Part shown: one piece after another, positions 36,068 to 44,967 of the stretch
How positions within the stretch are numbered: the first letter of the stretch is position 1
Layout of the letters: every line of letters starts with the position of its first letter
Source: Rhizobium glycinendophyticum
Lineage (GTDB): Bacteria > Pseudomonadota > Alphaproteobacteria > Rhizobiales > Rhizobiaceae
DNA length: 64,000 nt
Direction: 5' to 3'
NCBI RefSeq assembly: GCF_006443685.1
Contig: NZ_VFYP01000001.1
Location: 744,001 to 808,000 of the forward strand
Program-made: the position numbers and the translations under genes
Notes under the pieces: model-generated
Database searches by the model: none
Seen by the model: only the letters and a program-made list of their open reading frames with translations
What the model was told of the DNA's origin: nothing

Positions 36068-37165
36068 ATGATCGGTTCCTGTATCGTTGACCTGCAGGCA
36101 CGGCTCTTCCGTGTGCCGCTGGATGAGGTCCTTTCCGATGCCAAGCATGGCGACCACACCCATTTCGAACTGGTCACTGTAACGATCGCCCAGGCCGACG
36201 GCACGGTCGGTACCGGCTACACCTATACGGGTGGGTTCGGCGGCCGGGCGATTGCCGCGATGATCAATCACGATCTGCGTCCAATGCTTCTGGGCCGCGA
36301 TGCGACCCCGGTTGAAGAGATTTATGAAGCCATGCAGTGGGCGGTGCATTACGTCGCACGCGGCGGGATCGCTTCATTTGCGATTTCGGCGATCGATATA
36401 GCGCTCTGGGACTTGAGAGGACGGGTACAGGCACTGCCGCTTTGGCAAATGGCAGGCGGAGCCGGCAGTACCGCCCAAGCCTACAGGGGTGGAATCGACC
36501 TCAACTTTCCGCTGGAAAGACTGCTGGAGAATGTCCGCGGCTATCTAGCGGAGGGATATGAAGCCGTAAAGATCAAGGTCGGGCGGCCGAACCTTCGGGA
36601 GGATGTGACCCGTGCGGAGGCCGTGCGCGCCCTGCTGGGTCCGGACCGCAAGTTCATGGTCGACGCGAACTACGCGCTCGATATTCCCCAGGCGATCGCC
36701 GCCGCGCGAGCTTTTCAGCCGCTTGATCTTCTCTGGTTCGAGGAGCCCATCATCCCGGACGACTATGCCGGCTATGCCCGCATCGCAGACGAGACCGGAA
36801 TGCCGCTCGCGATGGGTGAGAACCTGCATACGATCCACGAATTCGAATACGCGCTGGCGCAATCCAAGCTGTCTTATCTGCAGCCCGATGCCTCCAACTG
36901 CGGCGGGATCACCGGTTGGCTTGCGGTTGCCGAGCGCTGCGCAGCGCATGAGATCCCTGTTTGCAGTCACGGCATGCAGGAGCTGCATGTCAGCCTCGTT
37001 GCAAGCCAGGCCAATGCCGGCTGGATCGAAGTGCACAGCTTCCCCATTGATCGCTACACCCTGAGACCGCTCGTTCTCGAACATTCGAGAGCCGTAGCGC
37101 CGGATGTGCCCGGCACCGGCGTGGAATTCGACTGGGCCCGATTGGCCCCCCATGCAATCTTCTGA
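36068..37165 (+). CDS. Enolase-superfamily acid-sugar dehydratase (mandelate racemase subgroup)
   Basis: A 365-residue protein. The capping domain covers residues 1-130 and the TIM barrel follows. Catalytic features of the mandelate racemase subgroup are visible: the K168-I-K170 base pair in VKIKVG, metal ligands D199 (MVDAN), E225 (FEEP) and E251 (MGEN), and the D274/H301 dyad in [10 protein letters not shown] and SHGMQELH. Such enzymes dehydrate aldonic or aldaric acids such as galactarate, talarate, gluconate or fuconate. The substrate cannot be fixed by eye. The neighbours (two dehydrogenases, an aldehyde dehydrogenase, a YtfQ transporter) fit an oxidative sugar pathway. Confidence 0.85.
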   Translation: MIGSCIVDLQARLFRVPLDEVLSDAKHGDHTHFELVTVTIAQADGTVGTGYTYTGGFGGRAIAAMINHDLRPMLLGRDATPVEEIYEAMQWAVHYVARGGIASFAISAIDIALWDLRGRVQALPLWQMAGGAGSTAQAYRGGIDLNFPLERLLENVRGYLAEGYEAVKIKVGRPNLREDVTRAEAVRALLGPDRKFMVDANYALDIPQAIAAARAFQPLDLLWFEEPIIPDDYAGYARIADETGMPLAMGENLHTIHEFEYALAQSKLSYLQPDASNCGGITGWLAVAERCAAHEIPVCSHGMQELHVSLVASQANAGWIEVHSFPIDRYTLRPLVLEHSRAVAPDVPGTGVEFDWARLAPHAIF

Positions 37166-37175
37166 GGAGTTCATC

Positions 37176-38213
37176 ATGCCGAATATCGCCGCCTATTACA
37201 AAGGCGACCACCGCTTCGAGCTGCGGGATGCGCCCGTCTTGCCGCCCGCCGCCGATGAAGTGCAGATCGAAGTTGCCTGGTGCGGCATCTGCGGAACCGA
37301 TCTGCATGTTTTTCACGGCGCCATGGATCAGCGCGTCGGTTCGAACCGTATCATAGGCCACGAAATGTCTGGCACCGTTGCGGCCCTCGGCGCAGGCGTC
37401 TCGGGTTTAGCCATCGGCGACAAGGTGGTCGTGCGTCCGTTGAAACCCTGCGGTCACTGCCCCGCCTGCGCCGCAGGGCACTCCCATATCTGTCACAACC
37501 TGAAATTCCTCGGGCTTGATACCGACGGCGCCATGCAGCGCTACTGGAGCGTGCCGGCTTATGCCGTTCACAAGCTCCCCGACGAGATTCCGCTTGATCT
37601 GGCAGCCCTTGTGGAGCCTTTGGCTGTGGCATGCCATGACATCGAGCGGGCGCGGCTTGCCCCCGGCGAAACGGTTCTGGTCATCGGTGGTGGTCCGATC
37701 GGCATGCTGATTGCGATTGCGGCAGCCAAACGCGGTGCGCGGGTGCTGCTGTCGGAGATCAACCTCTCCCGCCTGACGCTGGCCGCCTCTTTCGGCATCG
37801 GCGCGTTCGATGCATCCAAAACCGACGTGGCGCGCGAGGTCATGGCCGCCACGGGCGGGAAGGGCGCTGACGTCGTCTTCGAAGTCTCAGGTGTCCAGGC
37901 GGGCGTGGATCTGATGACGGAGGCTGTTTCGACCCGAGGGCGGGTGGTCATGGTCGCCATCCACGCCAAGAAACCGGTCATCGATCTCTTCCGCTTCTTC
38001 TGGCGCGAGATCGAGATGCTTGGCGCACGGGTCTACGAGCCGCAGGACTACGAGGCTGCCATCGATCTGCTTGTCCGGCATGGCTCGGAGATCGGTCGCG
38101 TCATCACCGAGCGCCGGCCCTTGAGCGAGATACAAATCGCATTCGAATCGTTCGAGGCAAACGGGACCTCGATGAAGACGCTGCTGAACTGCCAGGAGGG
38201 CACGGCTCAATGA
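37176..38213 (+). CDS. Zinc-dependent medium-chain dehydrogenase (threonine/butanediol/polyol type)
   Basis: A 345-residue MDR protein. The catalytic zinc site has C39 (CGICGTDLH), H62 and E63 (GHE). The structural zinc cysteines C92, C95, C98 and C106 are all present. The Rossmann motif is VLVIGGGPIGMLIAIAA. The start MPNIAAYY has TGAGGAG upstream, 10 bp after the dehydratase stop. It probably oxidises a hydroxy group of a sugar acid or polyol with NAD. Its last codon overlaps the next gene's start by 4 bp. Confidence 0.87.
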   Translation: MPNIAAYYKGDHRFELRDAPVLPPAADEVQIEVAWCGICGTDLHVFHGAMDQRVGSNRIIGHEMSGTVAALGAGVSGLAIGDKVVVRPLKPCGHCPACAAGHSHICHNLKFLGLDTDGAMQRYWSVPAYAVHKLPDEIPLDLAALVEPLAVACHDIERARLAPGETVLVIGGGPIGMLIAIAAAKRGARVLLSEINLSRLTLAASFGIGAFDASKTDVAREVMAATGGKGADVVFEVSGVQAGVDLMTEAVSTRGRVVMVAIHAKKPVIDLFRFFWREIEMLGARVYEPQDYEAAIDLLVRHGSEIGRVITERRPLSEIQIAFESFEANGTSMKTLLNCQEGTAQ

Positions 38214-38968
38214 ACCCCTTCGACCTTACGGGCAAGACGGCCGTTGTCACGGGAGCGCGACGCGGTATCGGTGCCGCGATTGCCATAGCTCTTGCAGAAG
38301 CTGGCGCCGACATCATCGGCGTTTCCTTGAGCATGCCGGAGGATGGTGCGGAAACCGGAAGCGCGGTACGGGCCTGTGGCCGCCGGTTCACCGGGATCGC
38401 CTGCGATTTTTCGGATCGTGGCAAGGTCCTGGACCTGGGAAAGCGGCTGGCAGAGGTGCCCGTCGACATCCTCGTCAACAATGCCGGGACGATCAAAAGG
38501 GCGCCGGCTGCCGAACACCCGGCGGAATACTGGGACGAGGTTCTGGAGACCAACCTTTCGGCTCAGTTCTTTCTGACCCAGGCCATCGGTCAGCAGATGA
38601 TTGCAACGGGCCGCAAGGGCAAGATCATCTTCACCGCATCTCTCCTGACGTTCCAGGGAGGCATCAACGTTCCCGGCTATGCGGCCAGCAAGGGCGGCGT
38701 CGGCCAGCTCGCGAAGGCCTTTGCCAACGAGTGGGCGGCCAAGGGCATCAATGTGAACGCAATTGCCCCGGGTTACATAGCGACCGACAATACCGAGGCC
38801 CTTCGAAACGACCCGCAACGCGCGGCTTCAATCCTGGCACGCATTCCGGCCGGCAGATGGGGACAGGCCAAAGACATGGCAGGTCCGGCAGTCTTTCTTG
38901 CATCGAGTGCGTCGGACTATGTGCACGGCACGATCATCACGGTGGATGGAGGCTGGATGGCGCGCTAG
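38210..38968 (+). CDS. Short-chain dehydrogenase, KduD/gluconate-5-dehydrogenase-like
   Basis: A 252-residue classical SDR. The cofactor motif is TGARRGIGAAIA, NNAG is present, the catalytic triad lies in TASLLTFQGG and Y-x3-K of YAASKG, and IAPGYIATDNTEALRND follows. The tail SDYVHGTIITVDGGWMAR is typical of KduD (2-dehydro-3-deoxy-gluconate 5-dehydrogenase family). It fits a ketodeoxy-acid step after the dehydratase. It overlaps the preceding gene by ATGA and is the last gene of the module. Confidence 0.87.
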   Translation: MNPFDLTGKTAVVTGARRGIGAAIAIALAEAGADIIGVSLSMPEDGAETGSAVRACGRRFTGIACDFSDRGKVLDLGKRLAEVPVDILVNNAGTIKRAPAAEHPAEYWDEVLETNLSAQFFLTQAIGQQMIATGRKGKIIFTASLLTFQGGINVPGYAASKGGVGQLAKAFANEWAAKGINVNAIAPGYIATDNTEALRNDPQRAASILARIPAGRWGQAKDMAGPAVFLASSASDYVHGTIITVDGGWMAR

Positions 38969-39004
38969 GGCAGGGGCGCAAGCGTCCGGAAGTGTCAAGG
39001 GTTT

Positions 39005-39053
39005 AGGCCGACTTCAGCATGGCGGGAGAGCGGCAATTATTTCCGCTCGGGAG
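39005..39053 (+). repeat. Interspersed repeat, copy E (3' tail only)
   Basis: GGCGGGAGAGCGGCAATTAT and TTCCGCTCGG match the end of copy C almost base for base. The copy lies between the convergent 3' ends of the sugar-acid and pentitol modules. Confidence 0.7.
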
Positions 39054-39066
39054 CGCCAGGCAGCAT

Positions 39067-39129
39067 GTGAGGCGAACACCTGCCGACACAGCATCGCGCC
39101 CTCTGCGTCGGTGTTTCACAGGTGCTCAC
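39067..39129. terminator. Long imperfect dyad between convergent operons
   Basis: Outer arms GTGAG/CTCAC and inner ACACCTG/CAGGTG and CCGACACAG/CTGCGTCGG pair imperfectly around a GC-rich centre. Position between two converging operons suggests a bidirectional terminator, although no clear U-tract is present. Confidence 0.4.
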
Positions 39130-39178
39130 TTGTCGCGGAAGCGGCCCCTGCGCTTCCTATGACCTCGTGGTGGCAAAC

Positions 39179-39907
39179 CTACACGTCGAAATTGGTCGGC
39201 AAGACAATCATGTCCCGGATCGTGACGTTGCGCGGTCGGGTCAACATGAAGATGATCGCCTCGGAGACTTCAGTGGGCTCGATCAGGCTCCCGTTGGCCT
39301 TGGCTTTTTCGAGGTTCTCCGCGGGCCAATCGGCAAGCAGAGCGGAGACCACGGGACCGGGCGAGACCTGGCCCACTCTGATGCCGTGGTTCTTCAACTG
39401 CCGGCGCATGATCTGGACGAAACTGGTAATCGCCCATTTGGAACTGGAATAGACCGGCTCCCATGCGATAGGCGCATGGCCGGCGACGGAGCAGGTGACA
39501 AGGATGTCCCCGGTTCCCCGCTCGATCATATGCGGGGCGACAGCGTGCACGTTCTTCATGACCGCGTTCACGTTGAGATTGAGCATCCGATCGATTGCGG
39601 CCCCATCGGTTTCAATGAGATCGCCGCCAATATAGGATCCTGCATTGCAGTGCAGGATATCGACGTGGTCCACCTTCGCCAGGATTTCCGGCACCATGGC
39701 TGCACAGCTTGCTGCGTCCAGAAGGTCGGTTACCTGAATGACAACATTGTCACCAAACTCGGCGGCGAAGGTCTCAAGCGCCTGTCTGTTGTAGTCGACC
39801 ATCACGACCTTGGCGCCGGCATCAATCAGGGCGCGGGTCGTTGCAAGCCCAATTCCAGAAGCTGCGCCGGTGACTGCAGCGATCTTTCCTTCGAGTGGTT
39901 TCGTCAT
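39179..39907 (-). CDS. rbtD: Ribitol 2-dehydrogenase-like short-chain dehydrogenase
   Basis: A 242-residue SDR. The cofactor motif is TGAASGIGLATTRAL, then DILHCNAGSYIGGDL, catalytic YSSSKWAI, and VGQVSPGPVVSALLADWP, and it ends RNVTIRDMIVLPTNFDV. These blocks agree closely with my recollection of Klebsiella-type ribitol dehydrogenase, which oxidises ribitol to D-ribulose with NAD. The start MTKPLEGK has GAGAGAAGAAG. It is the last gene of the pentitol operon, 22 bp after the other SDR. The substrate fits the polyol-type transporter in the operon. Confidence 0.8.
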   Translation of the reverse strand: MTKPLEGKIAAVTGAASGIGLATTRALIDAGAKVVMVDYNRQALETFAAEFGDNVVIQVTDLLDAASCAAMVPEILAKVDHVDILHCNAGSYIGGDLIETDGAAIDRMLNLNVNAVMKNVHAVAPHMIERGTGDILVTCSVAGHAPIAWEPVYSSSKWAITSFVQIMRRQLKNHGIRVGQVSPGPVVSALLADWPAENLEKAKANGSLIEPTEVSEAIIFMLTRPRNVTIRDMIVLPTNFDV

Positions 39908-39929
39908 CTTCTTCTCTCGCTTTTGGTTT

Positions 39930-40658
39930 TCAGACGGCAAGGAAGCCGCCATCGACGGGCAGGACGGCGCCACTGATCATGGCCGCGTCCTCTGAAATCA
40001 GCATCGCGATTGAGCGCGCGACATCATCGACCTCTGCAAAACGCTCCATCGGGTGGCGAACCATCATGGGGTCTCGTTTGGAGGGCTCGGACCATGCTTT
40101 CGCGGCAAGTTCCGTCATGGTCACCGTCGGCGCCACTGCATTGACGCGGATGCCGTGCGCGCCGAGTTCCTTGGCCATGACGCGGGTTGCGCCTTCCAGC
40201 CCGGCCTTCGAAGCCGCGTAGGCCACGTGGTCCACGAAACCACGATGTCCGGCAATCGAGGTCACATTCACGATCGTACCGCCACCGCCGTTGGCAATGC
40301 GGGAGCGGGCAAATTCCTGCGCACAGATCAGCGCGGCCCGTAGATTGATGCCGAGAACCTGTTCATAGCCCTCTTCAGTCATGTCGAGGACGCTCTCGAG
40401 CACATTCGTTCCCGCGCAATTGATCAGAGCGTCTGCGAGCCCTGCCTTCTTCATGGCGTCGCGTGCTGCGGCATTGTCGGCGAGATCGACCGAAATGACG
40501 GCCGTGCCAAAGGCTTGTGCCAAATGATCAAGATCGGCCTGGGAGCGCGAAAGCCCGATGATGCGTGCGCCACGACGAGTAAACAATTCAACGCAGGCGC
40601 GGCCTATACCCTTACCGGCGCCCGTAATGATGATCGTCTTTCCGGTGAAGTCTGACAT
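39930..40658 (-). CDS. L-xylulose-reductase-like short-chain dehydrogenase
   Basis: A 242-residue SDR. Its blocks (IIITGAGKGIGRACVELF, GLSRSQADLD, INCAGTN, NLRAALICAQEFARSRI, YAASKAGLEGATRVMAKELG, VNAVAPTVTMTELAAKAWS, VLPVDGGFLAV) parallel animal dicarbonyl/L-xylulose reductase. That enzyme interconverts L-xylulose and xylitol. It sits beside a xylitol dehydrogenase and a ribitol dehydrogenase, so a pentitol/pentulose role is likely. It lies 24 bp downstream of the ATPase gene. Confidence 0.78.
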   Translation of the reverse strand: MSDFTGKTIIITGAGKGIGRACVELFTRRGARIIGLSRSQADLDHLAQAFGTAVISVDLADNAAARDAMKKAGLADALINCAGTNVLESVLDMTEEGYEQVLGINLRAALICAQEFARSRIANGGGGTIVNVTSIAGHRGFVDHVAYAASKAGLEGATRVMAKELGAHGIRVNAVAPTVTMTELAAKAWSEPSKRDPMMVRHPMERFAEVDDVARSIAMLISEDAAMISGAVLPVDGGFLAV

Positions 40659-40682
40659 GGATGATCCCTCGATGCGTCTTGC

Positions 40683-41753
40683 TCAGGGTGAGATTCTCTG
40701 TTCGGTTTGCCTGTCGAACACGTGGGCCGCGGCAGGATCGACATCGAGCCTAATCCTGTCCCCCGGCCTCAGCGGGTGGCGCTCACGAAAGGCGCATAAG
40801 ATCCGCTGCCCGGCCAATTGGGCTGCGAGGAGTATTTCTGCCCCCGTCGGCTCGATCAGTTCGACGGTCGCGGGTACCCCCATCTCGCCATGGTGCAGAA
40901 CCCACTGGTCAGGGCGAACCCCGTAGATGACGTCTTGCCCGTTGGTCGCCCGGGTGCCTTGCGGAAGGGGAAGGGTCGACCCGTCAGCAAGCCGCGCTGA
41001 GTTCAAGGCAAGATCGATCGTGGCCGGCAGCATGTTCATCGCCGGCGATCCGATAAAACCGGCGACAAAGGTGTTGGCTGGCCTGTCGTAAAGCTCCAGT
41101 GGCGCCCCGATCTGCTCCACCTTGCCACTGCGCAGCACGACAATGCGGTCCGCCATGGTCATGGCTTCGATCTGGTCGTGCGTGACATAGACCGATGTGG
41201 CGCCGAGGCGCTGGTGAAGAGCCTTGATCTCCGAACGCATGTCCACGCGCAGTGCGGCGTCGAGGTTTGACAAAGGCTCGTCGAAAAAGAAGGCCTTGGG
41301 GCTGCGAACCATCGCGCGTCCCATGGCGACGCGCTGCCGCTGGCCACCGGAGAGCGCTTTCGGATATCGGTCCAGATAAGGCGTCAGCCGCAACATCTCG
41401 GCAGCCTTGTCGACCTTGGCGTTGCGGTCGGAAAGATTCTCTCCGCGCAGCTTCAACGCGAAAGCCATGTTCTCCCGGACCGTCATATGCGGATAGAGCG
41501 CGTAGTTCTGGAACACCATGGCTACGTCACGGTCCTTCGCTGCGATGTTGTCGACGCGATGTCCAGCGAGCTTGATCGTGCCACCGGTGATTTCTTCGAG
41601 GCCGGCAAGGGTCCTAAGCAATGTAGACTTGCCGCAACCAGAAGGTCCCACCAGCACCACGAATTCACCATCCGCGATGTCGAACGAGATGTTGCGCAGT
41701 GCGTGGTAAGAGCCGTAATACTTATCGACCTGGTCGAGCTCTATCGTCGCCAT
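40683..41753 (-). CDS. Polyol ABC transporter ATPase (MalK/UgpC/SmoK type)
   Basis: A 356-residue ATPase. Walker A is GPSGCGKST, the Q-loop is FQNYALYPHMTV, the signature is LSGGQRQRVAMGRAM, Walker B is FFFDEPLSNLDA, and the H-loop is VYVTHDQIEA. A C-terminal TOBE domain starts at about residue 280. It energises the MalF/MalG-type permeases of the same operon. Sorbitol/mannitol transporters of this kind share the architecture. It is placed between the xylitol dehydrogenase and SDR genes. Confidence 0.93.
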   Translation of the reverse strand: MATIELDQVDKYYGSYHALRNISFDIADGEFVVLVGPSGCGKSTLLRTLAGLEEITGGTIKLAGHRVDNIAAKDRDVAMVFQNYALYPHMTVRENMAFALKLRGENLSDRNAKVDKAAEMLRLTPYLDRYPKALSGGQRQRVAMGRAMVRSPKAFFFDEPLSNLDAALRVDMRSEIKALHQRLGATSVYVTHDQIEAMTMADRIVVLRSGKVEQIGAPLELYDRPANTFVAGFIGSPAMNMLPATIDLALNSARLADGSTLPLPQGTRATNGQDVIYGVRPDQWVLHHGEMGVPATVELIEPTGAEILLAAQLAGQRILCAFRERHPLRPGDRIRLDVDPAAAHVFDRQTEQRISP

Positions 41754-41875
41754 ATCTCAATCCTCAGTCAGTTGAAGCGGCGAGGCCGCCGGTCTTTCGG
41801 GATGGGTGAACGGTCAGCTTCAGCATGGCTTGTGTCCTGCCTCGGCTGCTGCAATTTAATGTCCGCCGATCCATC

Positions 41876-42916
41876 TCAGGTGCCGAGTTGGATCTGGATC
41901 TTGACGGAGGACGGCTTCGGCCGCACCGCGTAGTCAAACGCCGCAATGGAATCCTCGAAGGCGTAGGTGTCGGTGATCAGAGCGTCGACGTTGATCTGGT
42001 TGGAGCCCAGGAGTGCGATGATGCGCGGGTAGACATGGGCGTAACGGAACACATGTTCGACGCGCAGTTCCTTGGTTTGTGCGATGACGACATCGAACAG
42101 AACCGGCTTCACCGGCATCCCCACGAAGATGATGGCGCCGCCGGGGCAGGCATGGTGGACGGTATCTGCGACGACGTCGACCGCGCCGGAGCATTCAAAT
42201 ACGACATCGACGCCCCAGGCGTCGGTTTCCCGGGCGATAACACTCTGCAGGTCCTGCGATCGCACGTTGACGGTCACGATGGCTGAACTGAGCTTGCGCG
42301 CCACGGCAAGTTTCTCGTCGACCACGTCGGTGACGATGACTTTGGCGCAGCCAGCCGACAGTGCCGCGATTGCCGTCACCATGCCAATCGGTCCCGCACC
42401 CGTGACCAGTGCGATCGCCCCGGGCGTCAGCCTTGCCTTGGAGACAGCGTGGAAGCCTACGGCGAGCGGCTCGACCATGGCACCAGCGGCATAGGACACA
42501 TTGTCCGGAAGCTTGAAGGTAAAGGCCGCCGGGTGGACCACGCTCGGCCTCAATACGCCATGCACCGGGGGGGTCGCCCAAAAGCGCACTGCCGGATCGA
42601 GATTGTAGAGACCCAGCCGCGACGCGCGACTTTGAGGGTCGGGAATGCCGGGCTCCATGCACACGCGGTCGCCGACCTTCAGGTTCTGGACCGCGCTGCC
42701 GACCTCTTCGATGATGCCGGCTGCTTCATGGCCGAGGATCATCGGCTCGCGGACCACGAAGGGACCGATGGCGCCGTGCGTATAATAGTGAACGTCGGAT
42801 CCGCAGACTCCCACGGTCTTGATGGCAATGCGCACGTCGGAGGGACCGAGCACCTCTTTCGGGTCCAGGTCGCGAATGCGCAGTTCGTCTTTTCGTTCGA
42901 GAACGAGCGATCTCAT
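41876..42916 (-). CDS. Xylitol dehydrogenase-like zinc medium-chain dehydrogenase
   Basis: A 346-residue MDR of the sorbitol/xylitol branch. The catalytic zinc site has C38 ([10 protein letters not shown]), H63 and E64 (LGHE). The structural-zinc cysteines are absent: the lobe reads [19 protein letters not shown], as in mammalian sorbitol dehydrogenase and xylitol dehydrogenases. The cofactor motif is [16 protein letters not shown]. It would oxidise xylitol to D-xylulose with NAD. The start MRSLVLERK has GAAAGGG upstream. It is 4 bp after the small membrane protein gene. Confidence 0.85.
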   Translation of the reverse strand: MRSLVLERKDELRIRDLDPKEVLGPSDVRIAIKTVGVCGSDVHYYTHGAIGPFVVREPMILGHEAAGIIEEVGSAVQNLKVGDRVCMEPGIPDPQSRASRLGLYNLDPAVRFWATPPVHGVLRPSVVHPAAFTFKLPDNVSYAAGAMVEPLAVGFHAVSKARLTPGAIALVTGAGPIGMVTAIAALSAGCAKVIVTDVVDEKLAVARKLSSAIVTVNVRSQDLQSVIARETDAWGVDVVFECSGAVDVVADTVHHACPGGAIIFVGMPVKPVLFDVVIAQTKELRVEHVFRYAHVYPRIIALLGSNQINVDALITDTYAFEDSIAAFDYAVRPKPSSVKIQIQLGT

Positions 42917-42920
42917 ATGT

Positions 42921-43124
42921 TCAGCCCTTTCGGATAATGAATGCGGCGAGCGCCAGGCAGAGCACCGTCGCCACCCACAGGGGCAGCACGCCCTCAAGAA
43001 AGCGCATCCACAGAAGATGCACCAGAATCAGGATCACGACCGAGATGAAGCCTCTGTCGAAGCCGTTGGTGCGGATCGGTAGGAACCCGTCGCGCTCGGG
43101 TTTCTGGGGTTGAATGCCAGCCAT
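42921..43124 (-). CDS. Small two-helix membrane protein in the polyol transporter operon
   Basis: A 67-residue protein. After a charged N-terminus ([10 protein letters not shown]) come two hydrophobic helices, about residues 27-45 ([16 protein letters not shown]) and 48-64 ([18 protein letters not shown]), and a C-terminal RKG. It has a good GAAAGGAT ribosome site and 4-bp gaps to its neighbours, so it is a genuine operon member. Small membrane proteins of this sort (compare DUF2160) accompany some rhizobial polyol and glycerol transporters; the function is unknown, perhaps a transporter accessory subunit. Confidence 0.75.
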   Translation of the reverse strand: MAGIQPQKPERDGFLPIRTNGFDRGFISVVILILVHLLWMRFLEGVLPLWVATVLCLALAAFIIRKG

Positions 43125-43128
43125 GAAT

Positions 43129-43962
43129 TTATCCTTTCAATGCGCCGAACGTCAGGCCGGTCACGATGTGCTTCTGGACGAAGCCGAGCACGACCAGAGC
43201 CGGGAGCGTGGTCAGGAACGCCATGGCCGCCATCTCGCCCCAGTTCGTTCCGGTGACCGAGACATATTCGGCGAGCGCTGTCGTCACGGTTCTAGCGTCC
43301 GCCGACGAGGTGAGCGTCGCTGCGAACAGGTACTCATTCCAGGCAAAAATCCAGGTCAGGATGAAGGTGACGGCCAATCCGGGGCGTGCCAGCGGCAGGA
43401 TGACGTGGGAGAGCACTTGGCCAGTCGTCGCACCATCGACGCGTGCCGCTTCGTCCAGCTCCAGCGGTATCCCGTCCAGCATGCCTTTCAGGAGCCAGAT
43501 GGCGAAGGGCAGGTTGAACACGCAATAAAGGAGGATCAGACCGATCTTCGTGTCGAACAACATGAAGTCGCCGAACACAAACCATTTGGTGAACAGCAAA
43601 AAGAGCGGCAGCAGAAACACGGCAGGCGGCGCCATGCGGTTGGTGATCAGCCAGAAGAATACGTTGTCACCGCCGCTGATCTTGTAACGCGACAGCCCGA
43701 ACGCAGCGAGCAGGCCGAGCGCGCAGACAAGCGCGGCATTCGATGTCGCCACGACCATCGAATTCCAAAGATATTGCAGGAAGGTCGAGCTGTTGAGGAC
43801 GGCTAGAAAATTGTCCCAGTAGAGATCGTCGATTAGGACTGATTTCGAATACAGCTTCACCCGAGGCCGCATCGAAACGACCAGCATCCACCAGACCGGA
43901 AGAAGGGTCAGGAAGGTCAGGCCAATCCAGAGGACTAAGGAACCTATACCGGAGCGTTTCAT
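43129..43962 (-). CDS. Polyol ABC transporter permease, MalG-like
   Basis: A 277-residue permease with about six transmembrane helices. The EAA loop is [32 protein letters not shown], recognisable in pieces as E-A-A-x3-D-G. It begins [14 protein letters not shown] and overlaps the upstream permease gene by ATGA, so the longer frame upstream is just antisense-free overlap. It partners the MalF-like permease and the UgpC-type ATPase. Confidence 0.9.
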   Translation of the reverse strand: MKRSGIGSLVLWIGLTFLTLLPVWWMLVVSMRPRVKLYSKSVLIDDLYWDNFLAVLNSSTFLQYLWNSMVVATSNAALVCALGLLAAFGLSRYKISGGDNVFFWLITNRMAPPAVFLLPLFLLFTKWFVFGDFMLFDTKIGLILLYCVFNLPFAIWLLKGMLDGIPLELDEAARVDGATTGQVLSHVILPLARPGLAVTFILTWIFAWNEYLFAATLTSSADARTVTTALAEYVSVTGTNWGEMAAMAFLTTLPALVVLGFVQKHIVTGLTFGALKG

Positions 43963-44837
43963 TGTGCGCCTCCCTTGCGGCCGGTCATTGCGACGAAGAG
44001 CAGCCAGCTCAAAACGATCGTGACGTAAAGCGTGAGAAGCGACATGGCTGCGCCATAGCCATAGTCCGTCTTCGGAAAGACGTTGATCCAGATGTGAAGG
44101 CCGATGAACCTCGTTGCCTCGGCGGGGCCGCCTTTGGTCAGCATCCAGATTTCGTCGACGGAGCGAAGGGCGTCCATCAGCCGGATGAAGACGGTAGTCA
44201 GCAAAACCGGCTTCAGCATCGGCACGATCACGTACCAGAAGATCTGCAGCTTGTTGCCGCCGTCGATCTGCGCCTGCTCGAGTGGTTCTTTCGGCAGGGC
44301 GGTGAGCCCCGCCATCAGCGACAGCGTGACAAACGGTGTCCAGTGCCACAGGTCCATGATGATCGCCGTGCCGAAGGCGTGATAGGCATTGGTCGAGATG
44401 TTGTAGTCGATGCCAAACCACAGTTTCAGGTAATAGGGCACGATGCCGAAGCCCGGAACGCAGAGCAGCCGCCAGGTGGCGCCGACTGCAATGGGCGCGA
44501 CAACGATCGGCAGCGTATGGATAGTCCGAAAGAACTGTCGGCCCCACAGCCGGTCTGCCATCAGCGCGCGGGCCAGCACGTAACCCAGCAACAGCTCGCT
44601 GATGACCACGATGAAGGCGAAGACCAGCGTGCGCGCAAGCGAGCTCAGGAATGTCGTGTCAAAAACGAGGTTACGGTAATTCTGCAAACCGGCCCAGCGG
44701 AGGGTGGGATCGAGCGCATTGGTGTTCCAGTCGAAGAACCCGACATAAAGAATGTAGATGAAGGGAATAAACCCGACAACGAACAGGATTAGGGTGGCTG
44801 GCGCTAGAAACAGCCATCCGATGTTGGATTGTCTCAT
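43959..44837 (-). CDS. Polyol ABC transporter permease, MalF-like
   Basis: A 292-residue permease with about six transmembrane helices. The EAA-type loop is [20 protein letters not shown], followed by [27 protein letters not shown] read as standard blocks. MALFG-type sorbitol/mannitol transporters carry this pair. It lies 130 bp after the binding-protein gene, with a strong hairpin between. Confidence 0.9.
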   Translation of the reverse strand: MRQSNIGWLFLAPATLILFVVGFIPFIYILYVGFFDWNTNALDPTLRWAGLQNYRNLVFDTTFLSSLARTLVFAFIVVISELLLGYVLARALMADRLWGRQFFRTIHTLPIVVAPIAVGATWRLLCVPGFGIVPYYLKLWFGIDYNISTNAYHAFGTAIIMDLWHWTPFVTLSLMAGLTALPKEPLEQAQIDGGNKLQIFWYVIVPMLKPVLLTTVFIRLMDALRSVDEIWMLTKGGPAEATRFIGLHIWINVFPKTDYGYGAAMSLLTLYVTIVLSWLLFVAMTGRKGGAQ

Positions 44838-44916
44838 CCTACGCTCCGTCAGACATCATTGGTATCAATTCGACCAGCAGCTTTGTGGACAAGTCCGCAA
44901 CCTGCAGTGAGGAAGG

Positions 44917-44944
44917 GGCGGCCACCTTGCTGAAGGTGGCCGCC
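44917..44944. promoter_or_regulatory. Perfect 12-bp hairpin after the polyol-binding-protein gene
   Basis: GGCGGCCACCTT and AAGGTGGCCGCC pair fully around a 4-nt loop, 23 bp after the binding-protein stop and before the permease gene. No U-tract follows. Such structures commonly stabilise the binding-protein mRNA or attenuate downstream transcription, giving excess binding protein over permease. Confidence 0.7.
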
Positions 44945-44967
44945 TACCGCTGGGAGGGGGCGGCTTC

